Of a DNA stretch of 64,000 nucleotides, positions 16,600 to 24,529 are shown piece by piece. The translations under genes were made by a program, and so were the position numbers. Within the stretch, counting starts at the first letter, position 1; each line of letters begins with the position of its first letter. Source of the stretch: Neomegalonema sp. (GTDB lineage Bacteria > Pseudomonadota > Alphaproteobacteria > Rhodobacterales > Rhodobacteraceae). The notes below the pieces were generated by a model. The model was given only the letters and a program-made list of their open reading frames with translations. It ran no database searches and was not told where the DNA came from. The stretch is from the NCBI GenBank assembly GCA_022760435.1, contig JALEFY010000024.1:1-64000 (forward strand). The letters run 5' to 3'.

Positions 16600-17952
16600 A
16601 TGAGCAAGACAAAATCCCATGACCAGCCCACCCATGAGCAGCCTACCCATGACCGGCCCACCCATGACCGGCCGATGCGCATCGGAATTGCTGGCCTCGG
16701 CACTGTCGGGGCGGGCGTTGTCAAGATCATGCAGCGCCATTCCGATCTGCTTGCCCACCGCGCCGGACGCCGCCTCGAGCTGGTGGCCGTCGCCGCCCGG
16801 AGCCGGACCCGAGATCGCGGCGTCGATCTGAGCGCCTATGACTGGGAAGATGATCCCGTAGCGCTCGCCAAGCGCGAGGATATCGACCTTTATATCGAGG
16901 TGATCGGCGGCTCGGATGGCCCGGCCAAAGCCTCGACCACGGCGGCGCTCAAGCGCGGGGCCCATGTCGTGACCGCCAACAAGGCGATGCTGGCCCTACA
17001 CGGCGCCATGCTCGCCCAGCTCGCCGAAGAGCATGGCGCTTCCCTGCGCTTCGAGGCGGGCGTTGCCGGCGGGATCCCGATCATCAAGGCGCTGGGCGAT
17101 GGCCTGGCCGCCAATGAGGTCACCCGTGTCTTTGGGGTGCTGAACGGCACCTGCAATTATATCCTCACCAAGATGGCCCGAACCGGACGCGATTATTCGG
17201 ACATTCTGGAGGAAGCCAAGGATCTGGGCTATGCTGAAGCCGACCCGACCGCCGATGTCGGGGGGGTCGACGCGGCGCACAAGCTCGCCCTTCTCGCCTC
17301 GCTGGCCTTCGGGACGAAGACGAATTTCGACGCGATCGCCATTGAGGGGATCGAGCGCATCACCCTGCCCGACATCCAGTTCGCCGCCGATCTGGGTTAT
17401 CAGGTCAAGCTGATCGGCTCGGCCCGAATGACGCCGAGCGGTCTGGAGCAGCGCGTTGCGCCTTGCCTGATCCCCAATCATAGCGCCATTGCCGCGCTGG
17501 ACGGGGTCACCAATGCGGTGGTTTGCGAGGGTGATTTCGTCGGGCAAGTGGTGGCGACCGGCCCCGGTGCCGGAGAAGGCCCGACCGCCTCCGCCATTGT
17601 CGCCGATATCATTGATATTGCACGCGGCGGCAATCGCCCGGTTTTCGGAGTGCCGACATCGACCCTGGTCGATGCCTCTCCGCTCGATCCCGGCGCGGCT
17701 CGGGCGCCGTTCTTCTTGCGCATGACGCTCAATGACGCGCCCGGTGCGCTGGCGCAAGTGACGCGAATCCTCGGCGATGCCGGGGTGTCGATCGATCAGA
17801 TGCGCCAGCATGGGCGCGCGCCGGAACCGGCGGCGGTGCTCATCGTCACCCATGAGGCGCTGCGCAGTAATGTGCAAAGCGCCGTGGAGGCCATCGCCGC
17901 GCTGCCGATCTCTCACGATCATCCGGTGGTTTTGCAGATCGACAAGGGCTAA
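16600..17952 (+). CDS. hom: Homoserine dehydrogenase
   Basis: A 450-aa enzyme reducing aspartate semialdehyde to homoserine for threonine and methionine synthesis. After a short tail come the NAD(P)-binding motif GIAGLGTVGAG, the catalytic region GTCNYILTKM ... DLGYAEADPTADVGGVDAAHKLALLA, and a C-terminal ACT domain (residues ~370-450, FFLRMTLNDAPGALAQVTRILGDAGVSID), which usually gives feedback control. Residues 6-25 are four pentapeptide repeats (PTHDR-like) encoded by 15-bp units and precede the real fold. The true start could be ATG 16675, which would drop the repeats. hom-glpX-recJ linkage is common in this group. Confidence 0.92.
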   Translation: MSKTKSHDQPTHEQPTHDRPTHDRPMRIGIAGLGTVGAGVVKIMQRHSDLLAHRAGRRLELVAVAARSRTRDRGVDLSAYDWEDDPVALAKREDIDLYIEVIGGSDGPAKASTTAALKRGAHVVTANKAMLALHGAMLAQLAEEHGASLRFEAGVAGGIPIIKALGDGLAANEVTRVFGVLNGTCNYILTKMARTGRDYSDILEEAKDLGYAEADPTADVGGVDAAHKLALLASLAFGTKTNFDAIAIEGIERITLPDIQFAADLGYQVKLIGSARMTPSGLEQRVAPCLIPNHSAIAALDGVTNAVVCEGDFVGQVVATGPGAGEGPTASAIVADIIDIARGGNRPVFGVPTSTLVDASPLDPGAARAPFFLRMTLNDAPGALAQVTRILGDAGVSIDQMRQHGRAPEPAAVLIVTHEALRSNVQSAVEAIAALPISHDHPVVLQIDKG

Positions 17953-17974
17953 CAGCCACGCTCCAGACGCAAAA

Positions 17975-18002
17975 GAACCGGCTCCCGCAAGGAGGCCGGT
18001 TC
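17975..18002 (+). terminator. Terminator-like hairpin after hom
   Basis: Inverted repeat GAACCGGC-TCC / GGA-GGCCGGTTC with one bulged base and a GCAA-type loop, 23 bp after the hom stop. The downstream tract CATTTG is only weakly T-rich. Confidence 0.55.
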
Positions 18003-18693
18003 ATTTGTGAACAGAGCTGCAAACCGGCTCGAATTCGTGAGATGCTTTTGGGTTGGGAACAAGCTAGCGGCGCGCGTTTGCACCAAGATGGCTTGCACCC
18101 CTATGGCTTGCACTCCCATGGCTTGCATCTGTGCCGCTTACAGACGGCTTCTGGCATTTCCCCGCCTGATCGCGACAGCACCGCAGCTCCATCAGCGCAG
18201 TACAGTCTCACAAGACGAACACCAAAAACCGATCTGCCGTAACCAAATGCTAACCTTGTGCAGCTAGCCTCATCTCAACCCGAGAGCATCTGGGCGGATG
18301 CTTTACATCCGAACCGGTTCCGGCAAGCGGCGATCCTGACCACCAGCGGCTTGGCTGCTGCCTTTGGTCAGAGCTTCACGGACGGTGCGCTCGGCCTGGA
18401 TCGGCTGAGCCTTGACCGAGCAAATGGGCTTGGTGCTTTTCATGTTGGTCCTCACATCGAGATTATGGCCACTAAAAGCTTGGCCGATTGCTGCTGCGCC
18501 TTCTCGACAAGAGGCACCGCAGTCCACAGTGATCGGGTGTATACCCCAAACCTTTCCAAAAGGCAAATTGTCTCACCCGCTGCATCACCTAGACGATTTT
18601 GCAACAGTTCCCTGCCTATAAGCATTGCTGCAAACGGCCGAAGGCGATACACCGCCCCCGGACCGGAGCCTTTAATGCAGGGAAATGTGGCTT
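18003..18693. other. Long intergenic region upstream of glpX
   Basis: A 691-bp gap, long for this genome. It holds a short tandem repeat of ATGGCTTGCACYCCY (15 bp, about 2.7 copies, 18088-18128) and a doubtful 46-aa minus-strand frame at 18303-18443. The composition is more AT-rich from 18150 to 18660 than the flanking genes. Promoter elements for glpX must lie here. No tRNA or known riboswitch fold was recognised. Confidence 0.45.
18303..18443 (-). CDS. Possible 46-aa small protein
   Basis: A basic peptide, MKSTKPICSVKAQPIQ...RRLPEPVRM, is preceded by TGAGGACC at good spacing before ATG 18443. No homologue is known to me and the frame is short. It lies inside an unusually long intergenic region, antisense to the direction of glpX. 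Confidence 0.3.
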   Translation of the reverse strand: MKSTKPICSVKAQPIQAERTVREALTKGSSQAAGGQDRRLPEPVRM

Positions 18694-19689
18694 ATGGAAC
18701 GCTCGGATATCCTCGACAACGAACTTGAATTCAAAGATCGCATGCTCTCGCTCGGCCTTGCGCGGGTATCCGAGGCGGCGGCCATTGCCTCCTTCTACCA
18801 GATCGGCCGCGGCGATCAGAAAGCCGCCGACCAGGTGGCGGTCGATGCGATGCGCACCCAGCTCAACATGCTCGACATCAAGGGCGTGGTGGTGATCGGT
18901 GAGGGCGAGCGCGACGAAGCGCCGATGCTCTATATCGGTGAAGAAGTGGGCCAGGGCTGGCATGGCGCCGGCGGTCCGGAAGTCGATATCGCCCTCGATC
19001 CGCTGGAAGGCACCACGCTGACCGCCAAGGGCCTGCCCAATGCGCTCGCGGTGATTGCGATGGGCCCGCGCGGCTCGATGCTGCACGCGCCTGACGTCTA
19101 TATGGAAAAGCTCGCCGTTGGCCCGGGCATCGACAAGGGCGTTGTCGATATCGACCAGGATCCGGCCGATAACGTGCGCGAGCTCGCCAAGTTCAAGGGC
19201 CTCAAACCGTCGGACATCACCGTCTGCATCCTCGAACGTCCGCGCCATGAGGCGATGATCGAGAAGGTGCGCAGCACCGGCGCCTCGATCCGCCTGATCC
19301 CCGATGGCGATGTGGCCGGTGTCATCCACTGCGCCGAAGCCGACAAGACCGGCATCGACATCTATATGGGCTCGGGCGGCGCGCCGGAAGGCGTTCTGGC
19401 GGCTGCGGCGCTCAAGTCGATGGGCGGCATGATCCAGGGTCGGCTGTTGTTCCGCAATGACGACGAGCGTGGCCGCGCCCACAAGGCAGGCATCACCGAT
19501 CTCGACCGCAAATACGAGCTCGACGAGCTGGTGACCGCGGATGTGATCTTCGCCGCCACCGGCGTCACCGATGGCTCGATCGTGCGCGGCGCGCGCCGGG
19601 TTGGCGATCGTCTGGAGACCGAAACCATCCTGATGCGCTCGGCCTCGGGCTCGGTGCGCCGCATCCACTACTCGCGCAAGCTCGCCTGA
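18694..19689 (+). CDS. glpX: Class II fructose-1,6-bisphosphatase
   Basis: A 331-aa GlpX-type phosphatase that removes the 1-phosphate of fructose-1,6-bisphosphate (and often sedoheptulose-1,7-bisphosphate) in gluconeogenesis. Key motifs are VVIGEGERDEAPMLYIGEEVG, the metal site DIALDPLEGTTLTAKG, and DIYMGSGGAPEGVLAAAAL. The length fits the family. ATG 18694 is chosen over ATG 18685 because AGGGA is better placed for it; the difference is three residues. It sits between hom and recJ, as in related genomes. Confidence 0.93.
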   Translation: MERSDILDNELEFKDRMLSLGLARVSEAAAIASFYQIGRGDQKAADQVAVDAMRTQLNMLDIKGVVVIGEGERDEAPMLYIGEEVGQGWHGAGGPEVDIALDPLEGTTLTAKGLPNALAVIAMGPRGSMLHAPDVYMEKLAVGPGIDKGVVDIDQDPADNVRELAKFKGLKPSDITVCILERPRHEAMIEKVRSTGASIRLIPDGDVAGVIHCAEADKTGIDIYMGSGGAPEGVLAAAALKSMGGMIQGRLLFRNDDERGRAHKAGITDLDRKYELDELVTADVIFAATGVTDGSIVRGARRVGDRLETETILMRSASGSVRRIHYSRKLA

Positions 19690-19806
19690 GCCGTGCGACA
19701 AGAACCTGGCGCGCCGATTATATTGGCGCGTCGCCCCTTCCCGGGTTAGATCTGAGACGAGCATGCCGACAGGGCATGCGAGGATCTGCTGGAAAGGGGC
19801 CCGATC

Positions 19807-20616
19807 ATGGCGCGAAAGATTGGCTTTGGCGAAGGGGCCAGACGCGAGAGCGCGCGGATCGAGCAGGAGCGCCTTGAGCAAGACAGCGTCGTCGCGCGCC
19901 GCAGCCGCGGGCTGCCCAAGGTGTTGCCCAAATCCCTTCCTGATAAATTGCCCTCTTTCGAGAGCTCTTCCGCCGAGTCCGACACGGCCCGCAGCGATGG
20001 CGCTTCTGGGCCGCCGATCTTTTTCGTCCTCATCTTTCTGGGCATCCTTGGTAGCTGGGTGATCTCGGCCCTTGGCGGGATCGACACGATCCAGCGGCTG
20101 TTTACCGATCTGGTTACCGGAGAGCGCGGGCTCGATCAGGTGATCCCGCGCCTTGCCCCGGCGATCTTCCCGCTGGTCTTCGCCCTCATCTTCTGGCGCA
20201 TGATGTTTCGGCGCCGCCAGAAACGCGCCGAGCGCCGCCCCCAATCCGCCCGTGCAACCGCGCAAGCGAGCAGTTCGCAGCCCCCGCCCCTTCCCCAAGC
20301 CGGTGCGATCCAGCCCAGCGGCGGGGTGCGCATTGTCGGGATCGCCTTCCTCGCACTCTGGCTCGCCGGGTGGAGCGTGGCTGTGCTGTTCGGCTTCTCA
20401 AGGGTGGCCGCTGGCATCGCTGATGGCGGTCTCGAGGGCTCCGACCTGTTCATCCTGATCTGGACCGGCTTCGCTGCCATCGGCTGGCTGCTGGGCGCGC
20501 GCATGCTCTGGCGCCTGCTCACCGGCGCCGCCAGCACCAACAAACAGGACGCGATCATCAATCGGCGAAAACGCCACGTTTCGCGCCGGGATGGCTCGTT
20601 TTACGAGGGCCAGTAA
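19807..20616 (+). CDS. Hypothetical membrane protein
   Basis: A 269-aa protein. Residues 1-60 are charged and cytoplasmic-looking (EQERLEQDSVVARRSRGLPKVLPKSLPDKLPSF). Two or three membrane segments follow (GPPIFFVLIFLGILGSWVISAL; LAPAIFPLVFALIFWRMMF), then a basic, proline-rich linker (RRRQKRAERRPQ...PPPLPQ), then two more (VRIVGIAFLALWLAGWSVAVLF; LFILIWTGFAAIGWLLGARML). The C-terminus is basic. GGAAAGGGG precedes ATG 19807. I do not recognise the family. It lies between glpX and recJ on the same strand. Confidence 0.7.
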   Translation: MARKIGFGEGARRESARIEQERLEQDSVVARRSRGLPKVLPKSLPDKLPSFESSSAESDTARSDGASGPPIFFVLIFLGILGSWVISALGGIDTIQRLFTDLVTGERGLDQVIPRLAPAIFPLVFALIFWRMMFRRRQKRAERRPQSARATAQASSSQPPPLPQAGAIQPSGGVRIVGIAFLALWLAGWSVAVLFGFSRVAAGIADGGLEGSDLFILIWTGFAAIGWLLGARMLWRLLTGAASTNKQDAIINRRKRHVSRRDGSFYEGQ

Positions 20617-20656
20617 TCACATCATCTGGCGTTTTTGCGCCACCTAGCCCATAGAT

Positions 20657-22450
20657 ATGGCCATGCTTGATTCACATGACACGCCCGCCTTCCTCAATAT
20701 CAGCCACTCGCTCATGGGCCGCCGCTGGGTGCCGCGCGATCCGAATGCCGAGCGGATCGGCGCCGCGATCTGCCAGCAACACGGCCTGCCCGATATCGTC
20801 GGCCGGGTGCTGGCCGCACGCGGGGTGCCGATCGAGGAAGCGGCGCGCTATCTCGACCCGACCCTGCGCGAGCTGCTCCCCGACCCGCATTCCCTGCGCG
20901 ACATGGGCCCCGCTGCCGAGCGGCTGGCGGCGGCGGTCACCGGCCAGCAGAGCATCGCGATCTATGGCGATTATGATGTGGACGGCGCCACCTCCACCGC
21001 GCTGCTGGTGCGCTGGCTGGCCATGCATGGGCTCAAGGCCACCCATTACATCCCCGACCGCATCGACGAGGGCTACGGGCTCAACACCCCGGCAATGGAA
21101 GAGCTCGCCCGGCACCACAAGCTGATCATCGCCGTCGATTGCGGCACGCTCTCCTTCGAGCCGATCGCCGCCGCCCGCAAACTCGGCGCGGATGTGATCG
21201 TTGCCGACCATCACCTTGCGGGCGAGACGATCCCCGAATGCACCGCGGTGGTGAACCCGAACCGGCAGGACGATACCAGCGATCAGGGCCATCTTTGCGC
21301 CGCTGGCGTCGTCTTTTTACTGCTGATCGCGACGCAAAAGGTGCTGCGCGAGGCGAAGCACTACACCGCCGCGCCGCCGGATCTCATGAGCCTGCTTGAT
21401 CTCGTTGCGCTCGGTACCGTGGCCGATGTCGCGCCGCTGATCGGGGTAAATCGGGCGCTGGTGCGCCAGGGGCTCAAGATCATGGCCAAGCGCCAGAATA
21501 TCGGCCTCAAGGCCCTCTCGGATGTCGGGCGCCTCACCTCCGCACCGACCGCCTATCACCTTGGCTATGTGCTCGGGCCTCGGATCAATGCTGGCGGGCG
21601 GGTCGGCCAGGCCAATCTGGGCACGCGCCTGCTCACCGCCACCGATCCGGGCGAGGCGCAGGGGCTGGCCGAGCGCCTCGACGCCTATAACGAGCAGCGC
21701 CGCGAGGTCGAGGCCCAGGTGCTCGACCTTGCCTTCGAGCAGATCGAGATGCGCGAGGGCGGAGCCGAAGCGCCGCTGGTCTGGGCGGCGGGCGAGGGCT
21801 GGCATCCGGGCGTGGTCGGCATCGTCGCCTCGCGCCTGAAGGAGAAATACAACCGCCCCGCGCTGGTGATCGGCTTTGACGAGCACGGCGTCGGCAAGGG
21901 CTCGGGCCGCTCGATCGAGGGCGTGGATCTGGGCCGCTCCATCGCCACCTGCGCGCGCGAAGAGTTGTTCTTGAAGGGCGGCGGGCACAAGATGGCGGCC
22001 GGGGTGACGGTCGAGCGCGAGAAGTTGCCAGCGGCGCTGGCGCGGCTCACCGAGCTGCTGGCCCGGCAAGGCGCGGGGGATGGCGGGCCGCTCGATCTGC
22101 GCATCGACGGCGCGGTATCCCCGGGCGGTGCCACCATCGAGCTTCTGGAGACGCTGGAGGCCGCTGGCCCCTTCGGCCCCGCCAACCCGGCACCGCGCTT
22201 CGCGATCCCGTCGGCGAAGATCTCCTGGGCGAAACCGGCGGGCGAGATGCATCTGCGCTTCACCGCCACCGACGGGATGGGCGGCAAGCTCGAGGCTATT
22301 GCCTTTCGTGCCTTTGACGGGCCTTTGGGCGAATTTCTCTCCAACCGCGCCAGCCGACCGGTGCACCTCGCGGGGCGGCTCGAGATCGACGACTGGGGCG
22401 GACGGCGTCGGCCCAAGCTGCGCGTGGAGGATGCCGCCGAAATTTCTTGA
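20657..22450 (+). CDS. recJ: Single-stranded-DNA-specific exonuclease RecJ
   Basis: A 597-aa 5'-3' ssDNA exonuclease used in recombination and mismatch repair. DHH-superfamily motifs are present: IYGDYDVDGATSTALLVRWL (motif I), LIIAVDCGT (II), VIVADHHLAGETIPECTAVVNPN (III) and LVALGTVADVAPL (IV). The DHHA1 part has GVVGIVASRLKEKYNRPALVI, GSGRSIEGVDLG and FLKGGGHKMAAGVTV. A C-terminal OB-like domain follows (~500-597). ATG 20657 or ATG 20663 could be used. The frame ends 119 bp before the first tRNA-Glu gene. Confidence 0.95.
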   Translation: MAMLDSHDTPAFLNISHSLMGRRWVPRDPNAERIGAAICQQHGLPDIVGRVLAARGVPIEEAARYLDPTLRELLPDPHSLRDMGPAAERLAAAVTGQQSIAIYGDYDVDGATSTALLVRWLAMHGLKATHYIPDRIDEGYGLNTPAMEELARHHKLIIAVDCGTLSFEPIAAARKLGADVIVADHHLAGETIPECTAVVNPNRQDDTSDQGHLCAAGVVFLLLIATQKVLREAKHYTAAPPDLMSLLDLVALGTVADVAPLIGVNRALVRQGLKIMAKRQNIGLKALSDVGRLTSAPTAYHLGYVLGPRINAGGRVGQANLGTRLLTATDPGEAQGLAERLDAYNEQRREVEAQVLDLAFEQIEMREGGAEAPLVWAAGEGWHPGVVGIVASRLKEKYNRPALVIGFDEHGVGKGSGRSIEGVDLGRSIATCAREELFLKGGGHKMAAGVTVEREKLPAALARLTELLARQGAGDGGPLDLRIDGAVSPGGATIELLETLEAAGPFGPANPAPRFAIPSAKISWAKPAGEMHLRFTATDGMGGKLEAIAFRAFDGPLGEFLSNRASRPVHLAGRLEIDDWGGRRRPKLRVEDAAEIS

Positions 22451-22569
22451 CCAAGCGACGTTTTTTCCTTGCCAGCGCCCGAAGCCTTGCCGTAAACAAC
22501 CGGCCTGCGTTTCGGGCAAGTGTGGCTCGAAGCCAGGTGCAGCGATCTGACCGGCTCGCTGTTCAGTGT

Positions 22570-22645
22570 GCGCCCTTCGTCTAGTGGTCTAGGACGCCGC
22601 CCTTTCACGGCGGAAACACGGGTTCGAGTCCCGTAGGGCGTACCA
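22570..22645 (+). tRNA. tRNA-Glu (anticodon TTC)
   Basis: A 76-nt cloverleaf including an encoded CCA. The acceptor stem GCGCCCT pairs with AGGGCGT (one G:U at the end). The anticodon stem CCGCC/GGCGG encloses CTTTCAC with anticodon TTC. The T-arm is ACGGG-TTCGAGT-CCCGT. Confidence 0.97.
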
Positions 22646-22698
22646 CTCCCCCAAAGCCCGGCATGACAGTGTTGCAAGACCGGCACGCTGCACCGCGT

Positions 22699-22774
22699 GC
22701 GCCCTTCGTCTAGCGGTCTAGGACGCCGCCCTTTCACGGCGGAAACACGGGTTCGAGTCCCGTAGGGCGTACCA
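22699..22774 (+). tRNA. tRNA-Glu (anticodon TTC), second copy
   Basis: The same 76-nt sequence as the copy 53 bp upstream except for one base in the D-loop (CTAGCGG instead of CTAGTGG). CCA is encoded. It is followed directly by CTTTTT, which may end the transcript. Confidence 0.97.
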
Positions 22775-22782
22775 CTTTTTAT

Positions 22783-23030
22783 CTCACGCCAGTTCGCTTC
22801 GCTCACGGCTCCGATGGGGCGGGCTGACCGCCCGGCGCGCGGTCGCGCTTGCCTCGCCCTGAGGGGCTCGGGGTAGCTCACGCCAGTTCGCTTCGCTCAC
22901 GGCTCCGATGGGGCGGGCTGACCGCCCGGCGCCAAAGCGATTTTCAGCGCATCGCGCGTTCGGAAAATCGCGTCAAACATACTGCCGCGCTTGCCTCGCC
23001 CCGAGGGGCTCGGGGTGGCTCACGCCAGAG
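22783..23030. repeat. Tandem copies of the structured intergenic repeat
   Basis: Copy one (22783-22876) and copy two (22877-23018) share the first ~55 bp, starting CTCACGCCAGTTCGC and including hairpin CGGGC-TGACC-GCCCG. Both end with TTGCCTCGCCC(T/C)GAGGGGCTCGGGGT. Copy two has an extra ~50 bp insert carrying an inverted repeat GCGATTTTC (22937-22945) / GAAAATCGC (22963-22971). A third start, CTCACGCCAG, is at 23019-23028. The same family is at the left edge of the window. It lies between the tRNA genes and the convergent permease gene. Confidence 0.8.
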
Positions 23031-23038
23031 AGATTGCA

Positions 23039-24505
23039 TCAGGCGATGCGGGCGAAGAGCAGGAAGACCAGCACGACGACCAACAGGCTCAACACGAGCT
23101 TTGGCACCGCCCATCCATAGCAAAGCCAGGCCCCCGTCACCCGCGATGCACCGCTCAGACGCGCTGCCTGATAGCGGCTTGGATCATGCCCGATCAGCGA
23201 CGGGGTCCACAGCGCCACCACCAGCGGGATCGCGCTCAGCGCCACAATCAAGGACATGATCAGAACGAACGCCCAAAGCGGCAGCCCCTCCCGCGGCGAG
23301 ATCCCCTCTCCCAGCAGGCTATAGACATCCAGTTGCACGATCGGCGAGAGCCCGGCACTGGCCAGGATCGCCAGCGGCAAACCGGGCGCGTTCGAGCCCA
23401 AACGGGCAATGCCAAACGCAGCCCCGATACCGAGGGCAGCGACCAGAACCACGATCAGCAAACTCGGCCATAGCAGCAAGGCTCCCAACTGCCAGGAGAG
23501 GAAAAAGCCGACCTCTGAACCAGCACCATAGCCGAGCACGAACAGGACCAGAGCCGCAACGGCCAGCAGCGTCCCCAGCACCACGCCGAGCCCCTGCCAA
23601 CGCAGCGCCGAGCGTGTGCGCTCGCTGCTCGCGCCGCTCAGAAAAGCGCGCGCCATCCCCCGCGCCTGCCAAGATGTCCACAGCCGCCAGAGCACCAACA
23701 ACACCGCCAATGCGCTCAAGCCATGCCAAAGCGCAAGCGCTGGCATGCGCTGCGCGAAGGGCAAGCTGCTGATCGCGGGTGCCGGATTGCTTTGCGAGCC
23801 GATCCCGAGCGCGACCGCAAACCAGTCCTGCATCTGCAAGGACGCAGCGAAGCAGGCGAGCAGGCAGACTTGGGCGGCAGCCCCAAGCCCGGTCTTGCGC
23901 GCGCCTCCCTCGCGTGCGGCCCAGTCTTCGGGGATCGTAGCGCCCAGCGCCGGCGCAGCCCGCCCGCGCCCATAGCGCAGGATCAGGGCCGCCAGCGGGA
24001 CCAGAACCACCGCCAGCACGGCCCAAGCCAGCCAGGGATCGCGCAAGAGGGGCGGCGCGCTCCCGTCAAGGGACAAGAGCGCAGCGCCCGCCCCCGCCAG
24101 CGCGAGCAGGGCCGCCGTCAGCACGCCGCGCAAGAAAACCCCAGCCCGGTTCATCGCCAAGCTCAATGGCAAGCCCAGCAGCACCGCCCCAACGGCCATC
24201 GCCATTGCCAGCGCGGCGCTGGCACCAAAGCTGCGCAGCGCGCTGCCGAGCGATGAGCTGGCCATGAACGGATCGGAGAACAGCGCCTCGGGCGGCACGA
24301 GCAGGCCACCCATCACCCGATGCGCCAGCGGCAAGACCCAGACGAGGGCGATCAGCAGCGCCGGGAGCCAGAGGAGCAGAAGCCCTTGCGCGCGCTGTTG
24401 CGCCAAGCCTTGCCCAGCCAAGCCCTGCCCCACCATGCCTTGCCCCGGCGCGTGGGTGCGCTGAAACGGGCCGGGTGCGCTCTCGCCGGTGATTGACGTG
24501 GCCAT
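23039..24505 (-). CDS. ABC-type permease-like membrane protein
   Basis: A 488-aa protein with about 11-12 membrane segments, resembling two-domain binding-protein-dependent permeases (ThiP/FbpB type). The second half keeps an EAA-like loop, RYQAARLSGASRVTGAWLCYGWAVPKL, the site where an ABC ATPase docks. I cannot find a matching loop in the first half. Residues 21-35 are three copies of a pentapeptide (GQGMV, GQGLA, GQGLA). The start is 24505, 24 bp after the ABC-like gene. No substrate-binding protein gene is adjacent. The substrate and even transport activity are uncertain because the partner ATPase looks dead. Confidence 0.65.
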   Translation of the reverse strand: MATSITGESAPGPFQRTHAPGQGMVGQGLAGQGLAQQRAQGLLLLWLPALLIALVWVLPLAHRVMGGLLVPPEALFSDPFMASSSLGSALRSFGASAALAMAMAVGAVLLGLPLSLAMNRAGVFLRGVLTAALLALAGAGAALLSLDGSAPPLLRDPWLAWAVLAVVLVPLAALILRYGRGRAAPALGATIPEDWAAREGGARKTGLGAAAQVCLLACFAASLQMQDWFAVALGIGSQSNPAPAISSLPFAQRMPALALWHGLSALAVLLVLWRLWTSWQARGMARAFLSGASSERTRSALRWQGLGVVLGTLLAVAALVLFVLGYGAGSEVGFFLSWQLGALLLWPSLLIVVLVAALGIGAAFGIARLGSNAPGLPLAILASAGLSPIVQLDVYSLLGEGISPREGLPLWAFVLIMSLIVALSAIPLVVALWTPSLIGHDPSRYQAARLSGASRVTGAWLCYGWAVPKLVLSLLVVVLVFLLFARIA

Positions 24506-24529
24506 CTCCCCCATCCCCTTATTCGCCGG

